From positions 36,562,682 to 36,626,681 of the forward strand of contig NC_133104.1 of NCBI RefSeq assembly GCF_022965805.1: a DNA stretch of 64,000 bases. The letters run 5' to 3'. Made by a program: the position numbers and the translations under genes. The notes under the pieces are model-generated. The model did no database searches, was not told where the DNA came from, and saw nothing but the letters and a program-made list of their open reading frames with translations. Origin of the DNA: Primulina eburnea. Lineage: Eukaryota; Streptophyta; Magnoliopsida; Lamiales; Gesneriaceae. Below, piece by piece: positions 1 through 12,049 of the stretch (its first letter is position 1; every line of letters begins with the position of its first letter).

Positions 1-580
1 CTAAGTCGGTTTACCTTCCTAGCTTCTGATGACTTCTCGGACACTCCAAGCCCAAGTTGCTCTGGCAGATTAGATGGCATGTAATGATTATACTCAAGTG
101 TGGCTCACTTGTCGAGGTAACGCTATTTTCGAGGTTGCCAAAGTGGATATGCAACTGGGAAACACTACCCGGTCAGGGGAGAAGCACCCGACCAACTCTA
201 TGAGAGCCCGGGTAAATAATAAAGAATTGCGTACAACACCAATCCATCCGGGAAGAGGAGTTATACCATCCGGGAAGAGGAGTTATACCCGGATACTCCT
301 GAAATCGACCCTGACTATGACCCGGATCCTACTAGGGGTATCACTGACATCCAAAACCGTCGAAGTTGGCTGAGAGACACCACGACGCGGAAGTCGGCAT
401 CCAAATCTGTCAAAGTTGGCAAAGACACCTCGACTTGAATACTCACATCCAAAGATCACATCTGTCATACGTTCATCACATATCATTAAATTTTTTTACA
501 GTTTCTTTCTTAAAACTTTGAGAATATTCTGTCCAATTTTTAAAATTTACACACACATCCTAAAATCTTTTAAACTACAC
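1..580. other. Unidentified flank with a 22-bp tandem duplication
   Basis: No supportable gene. The first ~480 bases are more GC-rich than what follows and contain a perfect 22-bp direct repeat (245-266 and 267-288, core CCGGGAAGAGGAG). Phrases such as GTTGGCAAAGACACC recur with variations. This looks like degraded retrotransposon or LTR sequence, but I could not assign a family. Bases 480-580 are AT-rich with nothing recognisable. Confidence 0.35.
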
Positions 581-945
581 ATAGAGCACGTTTGGTATCA
601 AAAGTTTTTTGATTAAAAAAGTGATTTTTTAAGTTGGCTTTTAAAAGTGTTTTTTTTAAGTAAAAGTTGTGTTAATATTGTGTTTGGATGAATAGATAAA
701 AAGCACTTTTTAAATTAATAAATGTGTTTGGATACATATCATTAAAGTGCTTTTTTAACTCATTAATTTATATATATATATATTTTATAACGGATTTCTA
801 AACAAATGTGATGTATAAATATAAATAATTAAATTCATACCAAAACAATAAAATATTGAAATCTTAAAAACTATAAAAATAATTGTTAATAACAATGGTT
901 AATGTTTACATTCTACTTTAATTTATTTAAATAAAAACTAATAGT

Positions 946-2294
946 TCAATGTCGACCTTGTATTGGCAGTGAATTTCTTATGTCATCTCTCAATTCTTTC
1001 ATTTCCGTAATATTTTCTTGTGTTGGCTCTTGCCATCTCGTACCTCTGTCATGGACATAAACATTTTCACCATCTTGCTCGATTTCTTGTAAATCATCAA
1101 TATTTTCGAGTTGTTCAAGAATATCTCCAGCCGCATCATATCATCTTATGAAATTGTGTAAAGCAAAACATGTCACTATAATTTTAAATTGATTATCTAG
1201 ACAAAATGTGAGTATATTTTGTAATACCTTCCATCATGCTTTGCACACTCCAAATGTTCTTTCAATAACCGTCCTTAAACTGGAATGATGATAATTAAAT
1301 ACTTCGTTTTTTATCTGAACTTTGGAGCCAATCGAAATTGAGGTAAATGATATCTAGTATCTTTATACGGTCATAAAGCCTTTGAAAGTAGGATAACCTG
1401 CATCAACTAAATAATATTTACCTGCAAAAAATAAGAGTTAAAGTGTAAATATTTATCTAACAATTATTTAAAAAAACATATAAGATATATTAATATCAAA
1501 CCTTCAGGTAGGAGTGGAAAATGCAATCTCTCTCTGCACATAGCCTCTTTAAAAATTTTAGAATCATGAGCAGAACCTTCCCAACCAGCCCATACAAAAG
1601 TAAAGCACATGTCGAAGTCGCATACAGCCATAACATTTGTTGAAGTATACCCTTTTCTTCCAATGAAATCTATTTGCTTGCTAGGCGGAACACGAATGCA
1701 TATATGTGTGCCATCAATAGCCCCTATACAATCTTTAAAATAAGGCCAATATCTTTTGTCATTCTTAATATATTCAAGGACATCTGTAAAATTAAGATCG
1801 ATAGGTTTGATGATATCTCTCGACAACTTCCATATGGACTCTAAAACGATGTGAAACTGTCTTGAAACAGTTTCCCCTGAGTGTTGAAAACGCTCTTGAA
1901 CATTTCTAACTGAAGCAGGTTGACCCATCATGTACAAAAATAATCCCACCTTTTCATAGATATCAACTCCTTTTGTTGGCTGTAAGCTATATTTTTGGAG
2001 TAGATCGTCACATAGTTTATAAAAAACATGTTTCCTCATTCTAAACATTTCAAAGCATCGTGTCTCATTACCATTCAATATCTCTGCCACCCATTGAGAC
2101 CCTGATAACCACGATGTCCTACATTTTTCTTTAACAATATATTTCAAAACATAATTCGTAACACCACACAAGGATAACAAAACCATTCTTTTCTTAGAGA
2201 CATGTGTATTTCTAATAGAATCAACGGAAATGTCGGAATCACTTGATGCATCAGAGTTATCTGATATAGTGGAGCCTGAACTCGAAGACATCAT
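946..2294 (-). pseudogene. PIF/Harbinger DDE transposase, disrupted
   Basis: This would be the nuclease that cuts and moves the surrounding Harbinger element. Exon 1 runs 2294-1502 from the first ATG (MMSSSSGS...). It carries the helix-turn-helix-like segment and two catalytic aspartates, in GAIDGTH and in GSAHDSKIF. A GT/AG intron (about 1501-1422) leads into exon 2, which starts GKYYLVDAGYPTFKG. Exon 2 then breaks: frame is lost near [15 protein letters not shown], and again between APKF and the [17 protein letters not shown] block. A TGA also sits where a basic residue is expected (GVCKA-stop-WKVL). The third catalytic residue, the E of VIER, survives. The C-terminus reads to a stop at 946-948. 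The longer upstream frame (to 2336) has no ATG. Family identity is firm; inactivity is inferred from the lesions. Confidence 0.85.
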
Positions 2295-3346
2295 GTAAAA
2301 ATATATGAATAAAGATAAATATATAAAAAAAAACAATAAACATTGAAAGTTTTAGATTATTGCATTAAAAATTTAAACATACTACTTAGTAAAGTTGACT
2401 CATCAATCAATAAAAGAAAAAAAACAAATGCATTATTCAAGTATTTTTCCTAAAACATAACTAATGTTAATAACGCTTCAAATCATCTTTAGTGAATGTC
2501 TTTGCCCAACCAAGTTGCAGTTCCGAGTCCTTCAATCCGATAAATGTTTGCCTATTATGCTTTTTACCCAAAACTCTAGTAACTATGAAGAATTGCTTAC
2601 TGCCAACCACCATATAAGGCAAACTACGAAGAACCTCCAGACAATTTTCAATGCTACATGGATCATCTTTTGGTGTTTCGTGTATAGACTTTTGAGTCTC
2701 AAATTCTTGAAGGACACGATCAAGTTGATCGGCTAACCTAGTGGCAATGGGACCTCTTTGTTCCCCACTCTCCCTTCTTTTTCTCTTCTTTTGCTGCATA
2801 GAGTTGTCAGCTCCCATTGTTGAGTTTTCCATAAATTCGTGGCTTTCAACATTAATATAAACATCACTTTGAAACTCTCCATCTAACTGAACATCCCAAT
2901 CATTTGTATCATCGTTGAAATTATTATGAATTGGTTGATCCTCTGATGGTGCTATTACAGCATAGCCAGTTGCTATGGAACCTTTAAATATCTTTTCCAA
3001 TAAATCTAAATTCTTGGGTCCCCTCAATCTAAACTTTGCATACTCGAGATTTTCTTGTAATTTGTAACGTAACAATAAATAAATAAAAATAATTGATTAA
3101 AAATTTAAAATGTAGTATATAAATTATGTACCTTAATCTTATCCTCCCACCAACTATTATCAGCTTGCACGGTCATCTTGTTATGATCCCAACCAAGGAC
3201 AGTCTCATTATTTCCAATAAGTTGTGCCCACAGTGCAAAATATTTTCTCATAGAATCCCATTTATTTTTGAATTGTTTTTTATTCAAAGAAAGTCCCGTT
3301 CTCTCATGAAATTTTGAAACTAAATTTGTGTACCCCGTTTTGTTTA

Positions 3347-5377
3347 TGTCACACCCTTACTCTATACTTAGCATAATTACCATAATCAAAATAGGTTTTG
3401 ATTGATATCACTATAGTATGAAGCAAATCAAACAAGGAACATCACTTTGACGGTTTAGAAAAATTTTGGCATGATGCCCCTACATTTTGTTTAACCCAAA
3501 ACTCAAGCAACTACATTCATATATATAAAAACATATTTCATCTACACAAACGTATTCTGCTTCATTCTACACATAGACATAAACATTGTAAAACATGTTT
3601 CAAACCCTGACATTGTAAAACTTATAATACATATGCGGAAGCTATACAATAAGAAACCCGGTTCTTGTCGAGGTGAGACACGTCACAAGCATCCATTGGC
3701 GAACCGGCATCCTAGGTCTCTTCACTACCTGATCCTGTAATACATGAGCTACGTGAGTTTATAAAACTCAATAAGTTGGCACTTGTATGTATCAATATGC
3801 ATCGAAGGAACATACATATCAAGTCGTGGCAACAATGAAGCTTTAAACCATGTCATATCATAGCATATATTCATGTTCATTTTGTACTTGAGCCTCATTA
3901 GTTGACCTGTACTACCGTGCTTGCTTTATTATATAGCTACTACTGTGTTGGACGTCAGGGAGCAACCTTTGGCAACCCCACGCCCCATGAACATATATTG
4001 GCCAATAGCTTTGGTGGACTTAAAACCACCCATGATGTCAACAAGCTCTATATCATGTAAAATCAGTCCTTTTTCTTTCAATGTTCATGTTCATGTTCAT
4101 AACATAGCACCCATCATCAATATTCATGAGGTTCTTACATATTTAATACATAACAATGGAATATGGTGCTATGTTTTCATCAATAAGATACTAACAATGT
4201 ACATATAACAATAATCAATGGGAAGTGTTTGAAATCATAATAGTACTCATGTATTACTTCAAGAACATGCCAACTTACAGTCCAAGCTTAAGAACACTGG
4301 TTTGAGACGGTGTTTCACGCTCCTATACTGTCAAATATACCAATAATTCAGTCACTATTGTATAAACTAGCTGAAAATCACTCCTATACATGTAGGATAA
4401 CTAAAAAGGAAGAAAACTTACACCTATATGATGTTCTTGAGGTGGAGTACTAAGATCTATCTTCAAAATGATGAAGGAAATGAAGAAAGAAGCTCTTTGG
4501 AGAAGTTTTCTAAATGTTTCCTTCGAGTTTTCTGTGAAAAAGGGGAAGAGGAGCTGATGGAATGGTTTAGAAACCCGTAACTTATCTTCTTATATGTAAG
4601 GCGGCGCTCGGGCGGTCATTTTCTACCGCCCGAGCGTGGAATGTTCTGTCCAAAAGGTGCAGTTTTCGTGCACTGGCGCTCGGGCGGTCATTTTCTACCT
4701 CTCGAGCGCCATATGTTCTGTAAATTTCGTGAACCATTAGTGTACCGGCGCTCGGGCGGTAGAATCTTACCGCTCGGGCGCCACTTGTTCTGCCTCTGCG
4801 CACTGACTCTTCAAAGATTGCTCCGGAAATGGTTCTTCCGCTCATAATCTGAATAAATGGTAAACTAGACAGTTGTAGCCCTATGTCTTGGCTTGAATCT
4901 CCCACTAGTTTCAGGTCATTTGGAGGTCTGAGTAAAAAGTTATGCCAATTCTCCTAACATGTGTCAGTGAAGGAATGACGGTATACACGACACACTTCGG
5001 GGCGCTTTTGGCTTGTCCTCCACAATGCTTTGGACAAAACCCAAAACGTGAAAGTTGTAGCATTATGTCTTAGCTTTCTAATGGTTATGGCCTCACACAA
5101 TTTGGATCAATATTCAAATCATTATGCTAAAACCCGTAAAAACTACCATATCTACATCTCATTTCCTACCAACTTCATAACACTATTTCTATGTACACAT
5201 CTTACCATCACTATTTTGACATTTATTCATTCTCAATGCACCATAAACAATATAAAAGTCATGTTCAATCTCAATATTGATACTTCAATCATCACGTGAA
5301 ATCTAATAAGGTAATTAACTACAAAATAAACGACATAAACGTGTTATAATCATTTGTACGAGTAACCGGGCATTACA
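3347..5377 (-). repeat. Left LTR (3' LTR) of the Gypsy element
   Basis: 2031 bp, reading TGTCACACCC to GGGCATTACA on the plus strand. It is nearly identical to 10019-12049. The short open frames it holds recur in the other LTR and look non-coding. It contains the three-unit GC-rich palindrome array at 4603-4782. Confidence 0.95.
4603..4782. repeat. Three-unit GC-rich palindrome array in the left LTR
   Basis: Three inverted repeats (about 4603-4638, 4674-4711, 4747-4782) spaced about 72 bp apart. Each has arms of the form GCGCTCGGGCGGT and ACCGCTCGAGCGC around a short AT-rich loop, and is followed by a TGTTCTG phrase. This is far more GC-rich than the rest of the LTR. Each could form a strong hairpin in RNA or single-stranded DNA. 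No function is known to me. Confidence 0.8.
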
Positions 5378-5392
5378 ATTCTCCCCTCCTTC
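5378..5392 (-). other. Polypurine tract of the Gypsy element
   Basis: On the minus strand this reads GAAGGAGGGGAGAAT, directly upstream of the 3' LTR. It is the expected place and composition for the plus-strand primer of reverse transcription. Confidence 0.8.
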
Positions 5393-8300
5393 AAAGAATT
5401 TCGCCCTCGAAATTTGACGTACCATATAGTTCAGGATATCTCTGTTGGATCTCGTCTTCTCGCTCCCAAGTTGCTTCTTCAATTGCATGATTACGCCATA
5501 ACAATTTCACCAAGGGTATTTCCTTGCCTCGTAACACTTTTGATTCCCTGTCAAGGATTTGGACCGGTCGTTCTTCATATGAGAGATTCGATGCCAGCTC
5601 TAATGGTTCGTAATGAAGAACGTGAGAAGGATTATCCAAATACTTTCGTAACAAGGAAACGTGAAAAACATTATGAACATTTGACAAGTTCGGTGGTAAA
5701 GCAATTCGGTAGGCCCTGTCTCCTATTCTTTCCAAGATTTCAAATGGACCGATATATCTTGGACTCAATTTTCCTTTCTTACCAAAACGCAAAATGCCCT
5801 TCAATGGTGATATCTTCACAAACACATGGTCACCAACCTGAAATTCCAACTGACGACGTCGCACATCAGCATAGCTTTTCTGTCGACTCTGGGCAGTGTG
5901 CATTCTTTCTCTGATCTTGGTTACCAATTCAGCCGTCTGTTGTACCAATTCAGGGCCTAATAATTTTCTTTCTCCTATTTCATCCCAATGTACTGGAGAG
6001 CGACATTTTCTACCATATAATGCAGTATATGGTGCCATTCCAATGCTTGATTGATAACTATTGTTATATGTAAACTCAGCTAACGGTAGTATACTGTCCC
6101 AACTACCTGGAAAGTCAATAGTACATGCCCTCAACATATCTTCTAAGATCTGATTCACTCGTTCTGATTGTCCATCAGTTTGAGGGTGGAATGCTGTGCT
6201 GAATGACAATCGAGTTCCCATAGCATTATGCAAGCTTTTCCAAAATACTGATGTAAATTTTGGATCTCTATCTGATACAATGAACACTGGGATACCATGA
6301 AGCCTCACTATCTCCTTGATGTATTCTTCAGCATATTGATTCATCGTGTATGTGGTCTTCACCGGAAGAAAGTGAGCTGATTTTGTAAGTCGATCCACAA
6401 TAACCCATATAGCATGGAATCCTCTTTGTGTTCTTGGCAAACCAAGGATGAAATCCATTGTAATATGCTCCCATTTCCATTCAGGAATGGGTAGTGGTTT
6501 CAGAAGTCCTGCTGGTCTTTGATGTTCAGTTTTGACCTGTTGACAAGTTAGACATTGTGCAACAAATTGAGCAATGTCCTTTTTCATACCTGGTCACCAA
6601 AATAATGGTTTCAAATCTTTGTACATTTTCGTGCCTCCTGGATGGATCGAATAGGGAGTAGCATGAGCATCAATAAGAATGTCGGTTCTGATCGTTCCTG
6701 GTTTTGGCACACACAATCTCCCTCGATATGTCCATATTCCTTCCCCATTCAATTCAAAGTTCGCATGTCCTTTATTCTCATCTCGCTGTCTCAATTGCTG
6801 GAATTCATTATCCTGCATTTTGTTCGACCTTGATCCTGTCTGCAAGTGTTGGTCGAACCAGGAGAGATGATAATTGGATTGCAGTTCTCTTTGGCATAAC
6901 ATCAATATTCAAATTCTGTAAATCCCATAAGATTTGTTCTTGTACTAGCATTGCAGCAATAGAACTGGACTTTCGACTTAACGCATCTGCAACAACATTG
7001 GCTTTGCCCGGATGATAATTAATTACACAATCATAATCCTTCACCAATTCCAACCAACTTCGTCGTCTCATATTCAGTTCTTTTTGCTTGAATAAATATT
7101 TCAGACTCTTGTGGTCCGTGTAAATTTCACACCGTTCACCATACAGATAATGGCGCCAAATTTTTAACGCAAATACCATTGCTGCCAGTTCTAAATCATG
7201 TGTGGGATAGTTCTTTTCATATTCTTTCAATTGCCTAGAGGCATAAGCAATCACTTTCCCATGTTGCATCAAGACTGCTCCTAAACCTTGTTTCGAAGCA
7301 TCACTATACACTACAAAATCTCCTGGTCCTTCTGGTATAGCAAGGACTGGTGCCGATGTCAATTTTACCTTTAACTCTTGGAAACTGCGATCACATGCTT
7401 CGTCCCATACAAATTTCACATTCTTTCGGGTTAAAGCAGTCAAAGGCAATGCTATCTTAGAAAATCCCGCTATAAATCGACGGTAATAACCAGCTAGCCC
7501 AAGAAAACTACGTACCTCGGTAACAGTGGTAGGTCGTAGCCAGTTATTAACAGCTTCAATCTTACTTGGATCTACTGATATGCCTTCTTTTGAAATGATA
7601 TGACCCAAGAATGATACTTGTTCAAGCCAAAATTCACATTTATTCCATTTTGCATATAAATGTTTATCCTTCAAAGTCTGCAAAACTAATTGCAAATGTT
7701 CTCTATGCTCCTCTACAGTTCGTGAGTAGATGAGAATATCATCTATAAACACAATCACGAACTTGTCTAGAAATGACTTGAAAATTCTGTTCATTAAATC
7801 CATGAAAGCAGCTGGTGCATTTGTTAGTCCAAATGGCATTACAAGAAATTCATAATGCCCGTACCTGGTTCGGAAGGCAGTCTTAGAAATATCATCTGAC
7901 TTCACTTTTAATTGATGATAGCCTGATCGTAAATCAATCTTCGAAAAGATGGCAGCTCCTTGTAATTGATCAAACAAATCATCAATTCTGGGGAGTGGAT
8001 ACTTATTCTTGATTGTCACTTTGTTCAACTCCCTATAATCGATACACAGACGAAGGGTACCGTCTTTCTTTTTAACAAACAAAACAGGTGTACCCCACGG
8101 TGAAAAGCTCGGTCTAATAAACCCTTTATCAAGCAACTCCTGTAACTGTTCTTTTAATTCTTTCATTTCTGTAGGAGCTAATCGATAAGGAGCTTTTGAG
8201 ATCGGATGAGTTCCTGCCACAACATCGATTACAAATTCTATCTCTCTATCTGGGGGTAAGCCTGTTACATCATCAGGAAACACTTCTGGAAACTCACAAA

Positions 8301-9864
8301 CAACATCTGTATCTTTTAATTCACGAACTGGTGGATCAATAACTAAAACAGATGCTAAATATCCTTGACACCCCTTCTGTAATAATTTACAAGCCTTCAT
8401 ACAAGAGATTATCCGTAGAGGTAAGGATATACCTGCACTTGATACTGTGAATGGTTCAGCTCCTACTGGCGCAAACTTGATCATCTTTAAGCCACAGTCA
8501 ATAGTAACTCTGTACTTCGAGAGCCAATCCATTCCCAATATCACATCAAAATCAGTCATCCTAAGAACTATCAAGTCAGCATACATCTGATATCCTTGGA
8601 CATAAAGTGGACACCCTCGCACAATTTGGTCTGTCTGTAATTCTTACCCGGAAGGTAAGGATATGACGAGTTGTGTCTCTGTTGTACTTGGTGTAATGCC
8701 CAGTCTCCTTACAAACGATTCCAAAATAAAAGAATGCGTGGCTCCTGAATCTAGTAAAACAATAGCAGTAATACCAGAAATCAAGAACATACCAGTGATC
8801 ATCGAAGTATCCGCATCCACTTCTTCCTTGGTCATGGAGAAAAGGCGTCCCTGTACTTTCTCAGAACTTCCTGGACAATTCTTGGCGAGATGCCCTGGCT
8901 TTTTGCAACGATAACAGACATTAGAACCTTGCATACATTCCCCACCATGAAGTTTGCCACATTTAGGACAAGGTGGTATGTCATGTTCTTTACGTGGAGG
9001 GGGACCCTTACCACGGGATTCCTCGGGTTTGGTACCTTTATTGTCTGTCTTCTTGCCTTGGCCTGTTGCTTGGCTTTTCTGAAAGTACTGCTGCCTTTGT
9101 TGTTGTCTGTCTATGTCAATGTCATGTTCATCTTGTTCAGCCATAAGTGCTCTTTCCACTATCTCTCCATACGTAGCAACTTTGGACATTCGTACATCTC
9201 TTTTAATTTCCGAGCGAAGTCCTCGCATGAAATGTTCGCCCTTACTGGTGTCATCTTGTGCAATATATGGTACATATTGGACTCCGGCCTCAAATTGTTG
9301 TATGTATTCTGTCATTGCCATAGTTCCTTGCTTCAGGTTAAGGAAGTCGCTGGCTTTCTTAGCTCGTACGTCTTTACTGAAATACTTGTTGTAAAACACG
9401 GTTTTGAAAGTTCCCCATGTCAGTGGTCCAACCGGTAATGCCACTTTTGCACTTTCCCACCATATTCTTGCATGTTTTGTTAAGAGAAAGATGGCACAAG
9501 TCACTTGGTCAGCATCATCCATATGAAAGTAGGAGAAGATGGACTCCAATGACTTAATCCACTCTTCTGCTACTGCTGGATCGGTGCTTCCAATGAATTC
9601 CGGAGGATTCAAACGTCTAAAACGATCATATACGTCTGTTTGAACAGGCACATGTCTGTGTACTATGGCTTGAGCTTGTGCCTGTTCATGATTAGTCCGT
9701 TGCATCTCCAGTAGCTGCTGGATTTGTTCACCATGGACCTTTGCTTGTTGTTGGAGTAATTGGGCGAAGTCATCTACAGGTCGTGGCGCACTACCTTCAC
9801 CTTCGACTGCTGGGGCCTTGCCCTTAGATGACTCTCCCTCATGTACTTTACGTTTCGGTGGCAT
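5391..9864 (-). pseudogene. Gypsy gag-pol polyprotein, disrupted by two stops and a frameshift
   Basis: A single polyprotein frame from ATG 9864 (MPPKRKVHEG). Gag includes the retrotransposon gag domain and a CCHC zinc knuckle (CYRCKKPGHLAKNC, residues ~317-330). An aspartic protease motif DSGA follows at ~372. Next come reverse transcriptase ([29 protein letters not shown]), RNase H ([19 protein letters not shown]), an HHCC integrase zinc finger, an integrase core (TMDFILGLP, IVSDRDPKF, DGQSERVNQILED) and a chromodomain near EEATWEREDEI. Lesions: an in-frame TAA at 8644-8646 between protease and RT; a one-base gain in a T run at 6818-6821 that shifts frame after RIKVEQ; and TGA for the second Trp of FWWPGMKK at 6594-6596. 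These sequences are otherwise well conserved, so the breaks are recent. Confidence 0.95.
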
Positions 9865-9999
9865 CGTTGCTTATCTTAACCTACATGTAGGTCACGTAGA
9901 AACACATAACTTAGCATAAACTATGGAATACAAAGATACTTACTTGCCAAGTTCTCCATATGGATGAAGTGCAGTGTCTTCCCTGTCAAAGAACCGTGG

Positions 10000-10011
10000 G
10001 CTCTGATACCA
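10000..10011 (-). other. Primer-binding site, initiator tRNA-Met type
   Basis: The minus strand reads TGGTATCAGAGC, complementary to the 3' end of plant initiator tRNA-Met. It lies seven bases inside the 5' LTR (which starts at 12049 on this strand and ends at 10019). It would prime minus-strand DNA synthesis. Confidence 0.9.
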
Positions 10012-10018
10012 TATTAAT

Positions 10019-12049
10019 TGTCACACCCTTACTCTATACTTAGCATAATTACCATAATCAAAATAGGTTTTGATTGATAACACTATAGTATGAAGCAAAT
10101 CAAACAAGGAACATCATTTTGACGGTTTAGAAAAATTTTGGCATGATGCCCCTACATTTTGTTTAACCCAAAACTCAAGCAACTACATTCATATATATAA
10201 AAACATATTTCATCTACACAAACGTATTCTGCTTCATTCTACACATAGACATAAACATTGTAAAACATGTTTCAAACCCTGACATTGTAAAACTTATAAT
10301 ACATATGCGGAAGCTATACAATAAGAAACCCGGTTCTTGTCGAGGTGAGACACGTCACAAGCATCCATTGGCGAACCGGCATCCTAGGTCTCTTCACTAC
10401 CTGATCCTGTAATACATGAGCTACGTGAGTTTATAAAACTCAATAAGTTGGCACTTGTATGTATCAATATGCATCGAAGGAACATACATATCAAGTCGTG
10501 GCAACAATGAAGCTTTAAACCATGTCATATCATAGCATATATTCATGTTCATTTTGTACTTGAGCCTCATTAGTTGACCTGTACTACCGTGCTTGCTTTA
10601 TTATATAGCTACTACTGTGTTGGACGTCAGGGAGCAACCTTTGGCAACCCCACGCCCCATGAACATATATTGGCCAATAGCTTTGGTGGACTTAAAACCA
10701 CCCATGATGTCAACAAGCTCTATATCATGTAAAATCAGTCCTTTTTCTTTCAATGTTCATGTTCATGTTCATAACATAGCACCCATCATCAATATTCATG
10801 AGGTTCTTACATATTTAATACATAACAATGGAATATGGTGCTATGTTTTCATCAATAAGATACTAACAATGTACATATAACAATAATCAATGGGAAGTGT
10901 TTGAAATCATAATAGTACTCATGTATTACTTCAAGAACATGCCAACTTACAGTCCAAGCTTAAGAACACTGGTTTGAGACGGTGTTTCACGCTCCTATAC
11001 TGTCAAATATACCAATAATTCAGTCACTATTGTATAAACTAGCTGAAAATCACTCCTATACATGTAGGATAACTAAAAAGGAAGAAAACTTACACCTATA
11101 TGATGTTCTTGAGGTGGAGTACTAAGATCTATCTTCAAAATGATGAAGGAAATGAAGAAAGAAGCTCTTTGGAGAAGTTTTCTAAATGTTTCCTTCGAGT
11201 TTTCTGTGAAAAAGGGGAAGAGGAGCTGATGGAATGGTTTAGAAACCCGTAACTTATCTTCTTATATGTAATGCGGCGCTCGGGCGGTCATTTTCTACCG
11301 CCCGAGCGCGGAATGTTCTGTCCAAAAGGTGCAGTTTTCGTGCACTGGCGCTCGGGCGGTCATTTTCTACCGCTCGAGCGCCATATGTTCTGTAAATTTC
11401 GTGAACAATTAGTGTACCGGCGCTCGGGCGGGAGAATCTTACTGCTCGGGCGCCACTTGTTCTGCCTCTGCGCACTGACTCTTCAAAGATTGCTCCGGAA
11501 ATGGTTCTTCCGCTCATAATCTGAATAAATGGTAAACTAGACAATTGTAGCCCTATGTCTTGGCTTGAATCTCCCACTGGTTTCAGGTCATTTGGAGGTC
11601 TGAGTAAAAAGTTATGCTAATTCTCCTAACATGTGTCAGTGAAGGAATGACGGTATACACGACACACTTCGGGGCGCTTTTGGCTTGTCCTCCACAATGA
11701 TTTGGACAAAACCCAAAACGTGAAAGTTGTAGCATTATGTCTTAGCTTTCTAATGGTTATGGCCTCACACAATTTGGATCAATATTCAAATCATTATGCT
11801 AAAACCCGTAAAAACTACCATATCTACATCTCATTTCCTACCAACTTCATAACACTATTTCTATGTACACATCTTACCATCACTATTTTGACATTTATTC
11901 ATTCTCAATGCACCATAAACAATATAAAAGTCATGTTCAATCTCAATATTGATACTTCAATCATCACGTGAAATCTAATAAGGTAATTAACTACAAAATA
12001 AACGACATAAACGTGTTATAATCATTTGTACGAGTAACCGGGCATTACA
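10019..12049 (-). repeat. Right LTR (5' LTR) of the Gypsy element
   Basis: 2031 bp, the same length as the left LTR, with 12 substitutions and no indels by eye. In the element's own orientation it is the 5' LTR and would hold the promoter. The matching palindrome array is at 11275-11454. Confidence 0.95.
11275..11454. repeat. Three-unit GC-rich palindrome array in the right LTR
   Basis: Counterpart of 4603-4782, with the same three hairpin units. It differs from the left copy at six positions (left coordinates 4600, 4637, 4700, 4735, 4760, 4771). These are half of all differences between the two LTRs, packed into about 8% of their length. Confidence 0.8.

Larger units (their letters stand above)
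3347..12049 (-). mobile_element. Ty3/Gypsy chromovirus (Tekay/Del-like), complete with two LTRs
   Basis: An 8703-bp LTR retrotransposon in minus orientation. It is flanked by the 5-bp target duplication GTTTA (3342-3346 and 12050-12054). It has two 2031-bp LTRs (TGTCACACCC...GGGCATTACA on the plus strand), a primer-binding site beside the right LTR, and a purine tract beside the left LTR. Between them is a gag-protease-RT-RNaseH-integrase-chromodomain polyprotein. The domain order and C-terminal chromodomain place it among chromoviruses, and the ~2-kb LTRs fit Tekay/Del. By eye the LTRs differ at 12 of 2031 positions with no indels (0.59%), so the insertion is recent. Three lesions break the polyprotein, so this copy cannot make its own full protein. 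Confidence 0.95.

Noticed and set aside
246..288. CRISPR-like repeat
   Set aside because: Only two abutting 22-bp units with no spacer, in plant DNA: a plain tandem duplication.
2464..2736. 90-aa plus-strand frame
   Set aside because: Antisense shadow of the Harbinger Myb-like exon.
3921..4208. 95-aa open frame, repeated identically at 10593-10880
   Set aside because: It lies in both LTRs of the Gypsy element, has no motif, and recurs only because the LTRs are copies.
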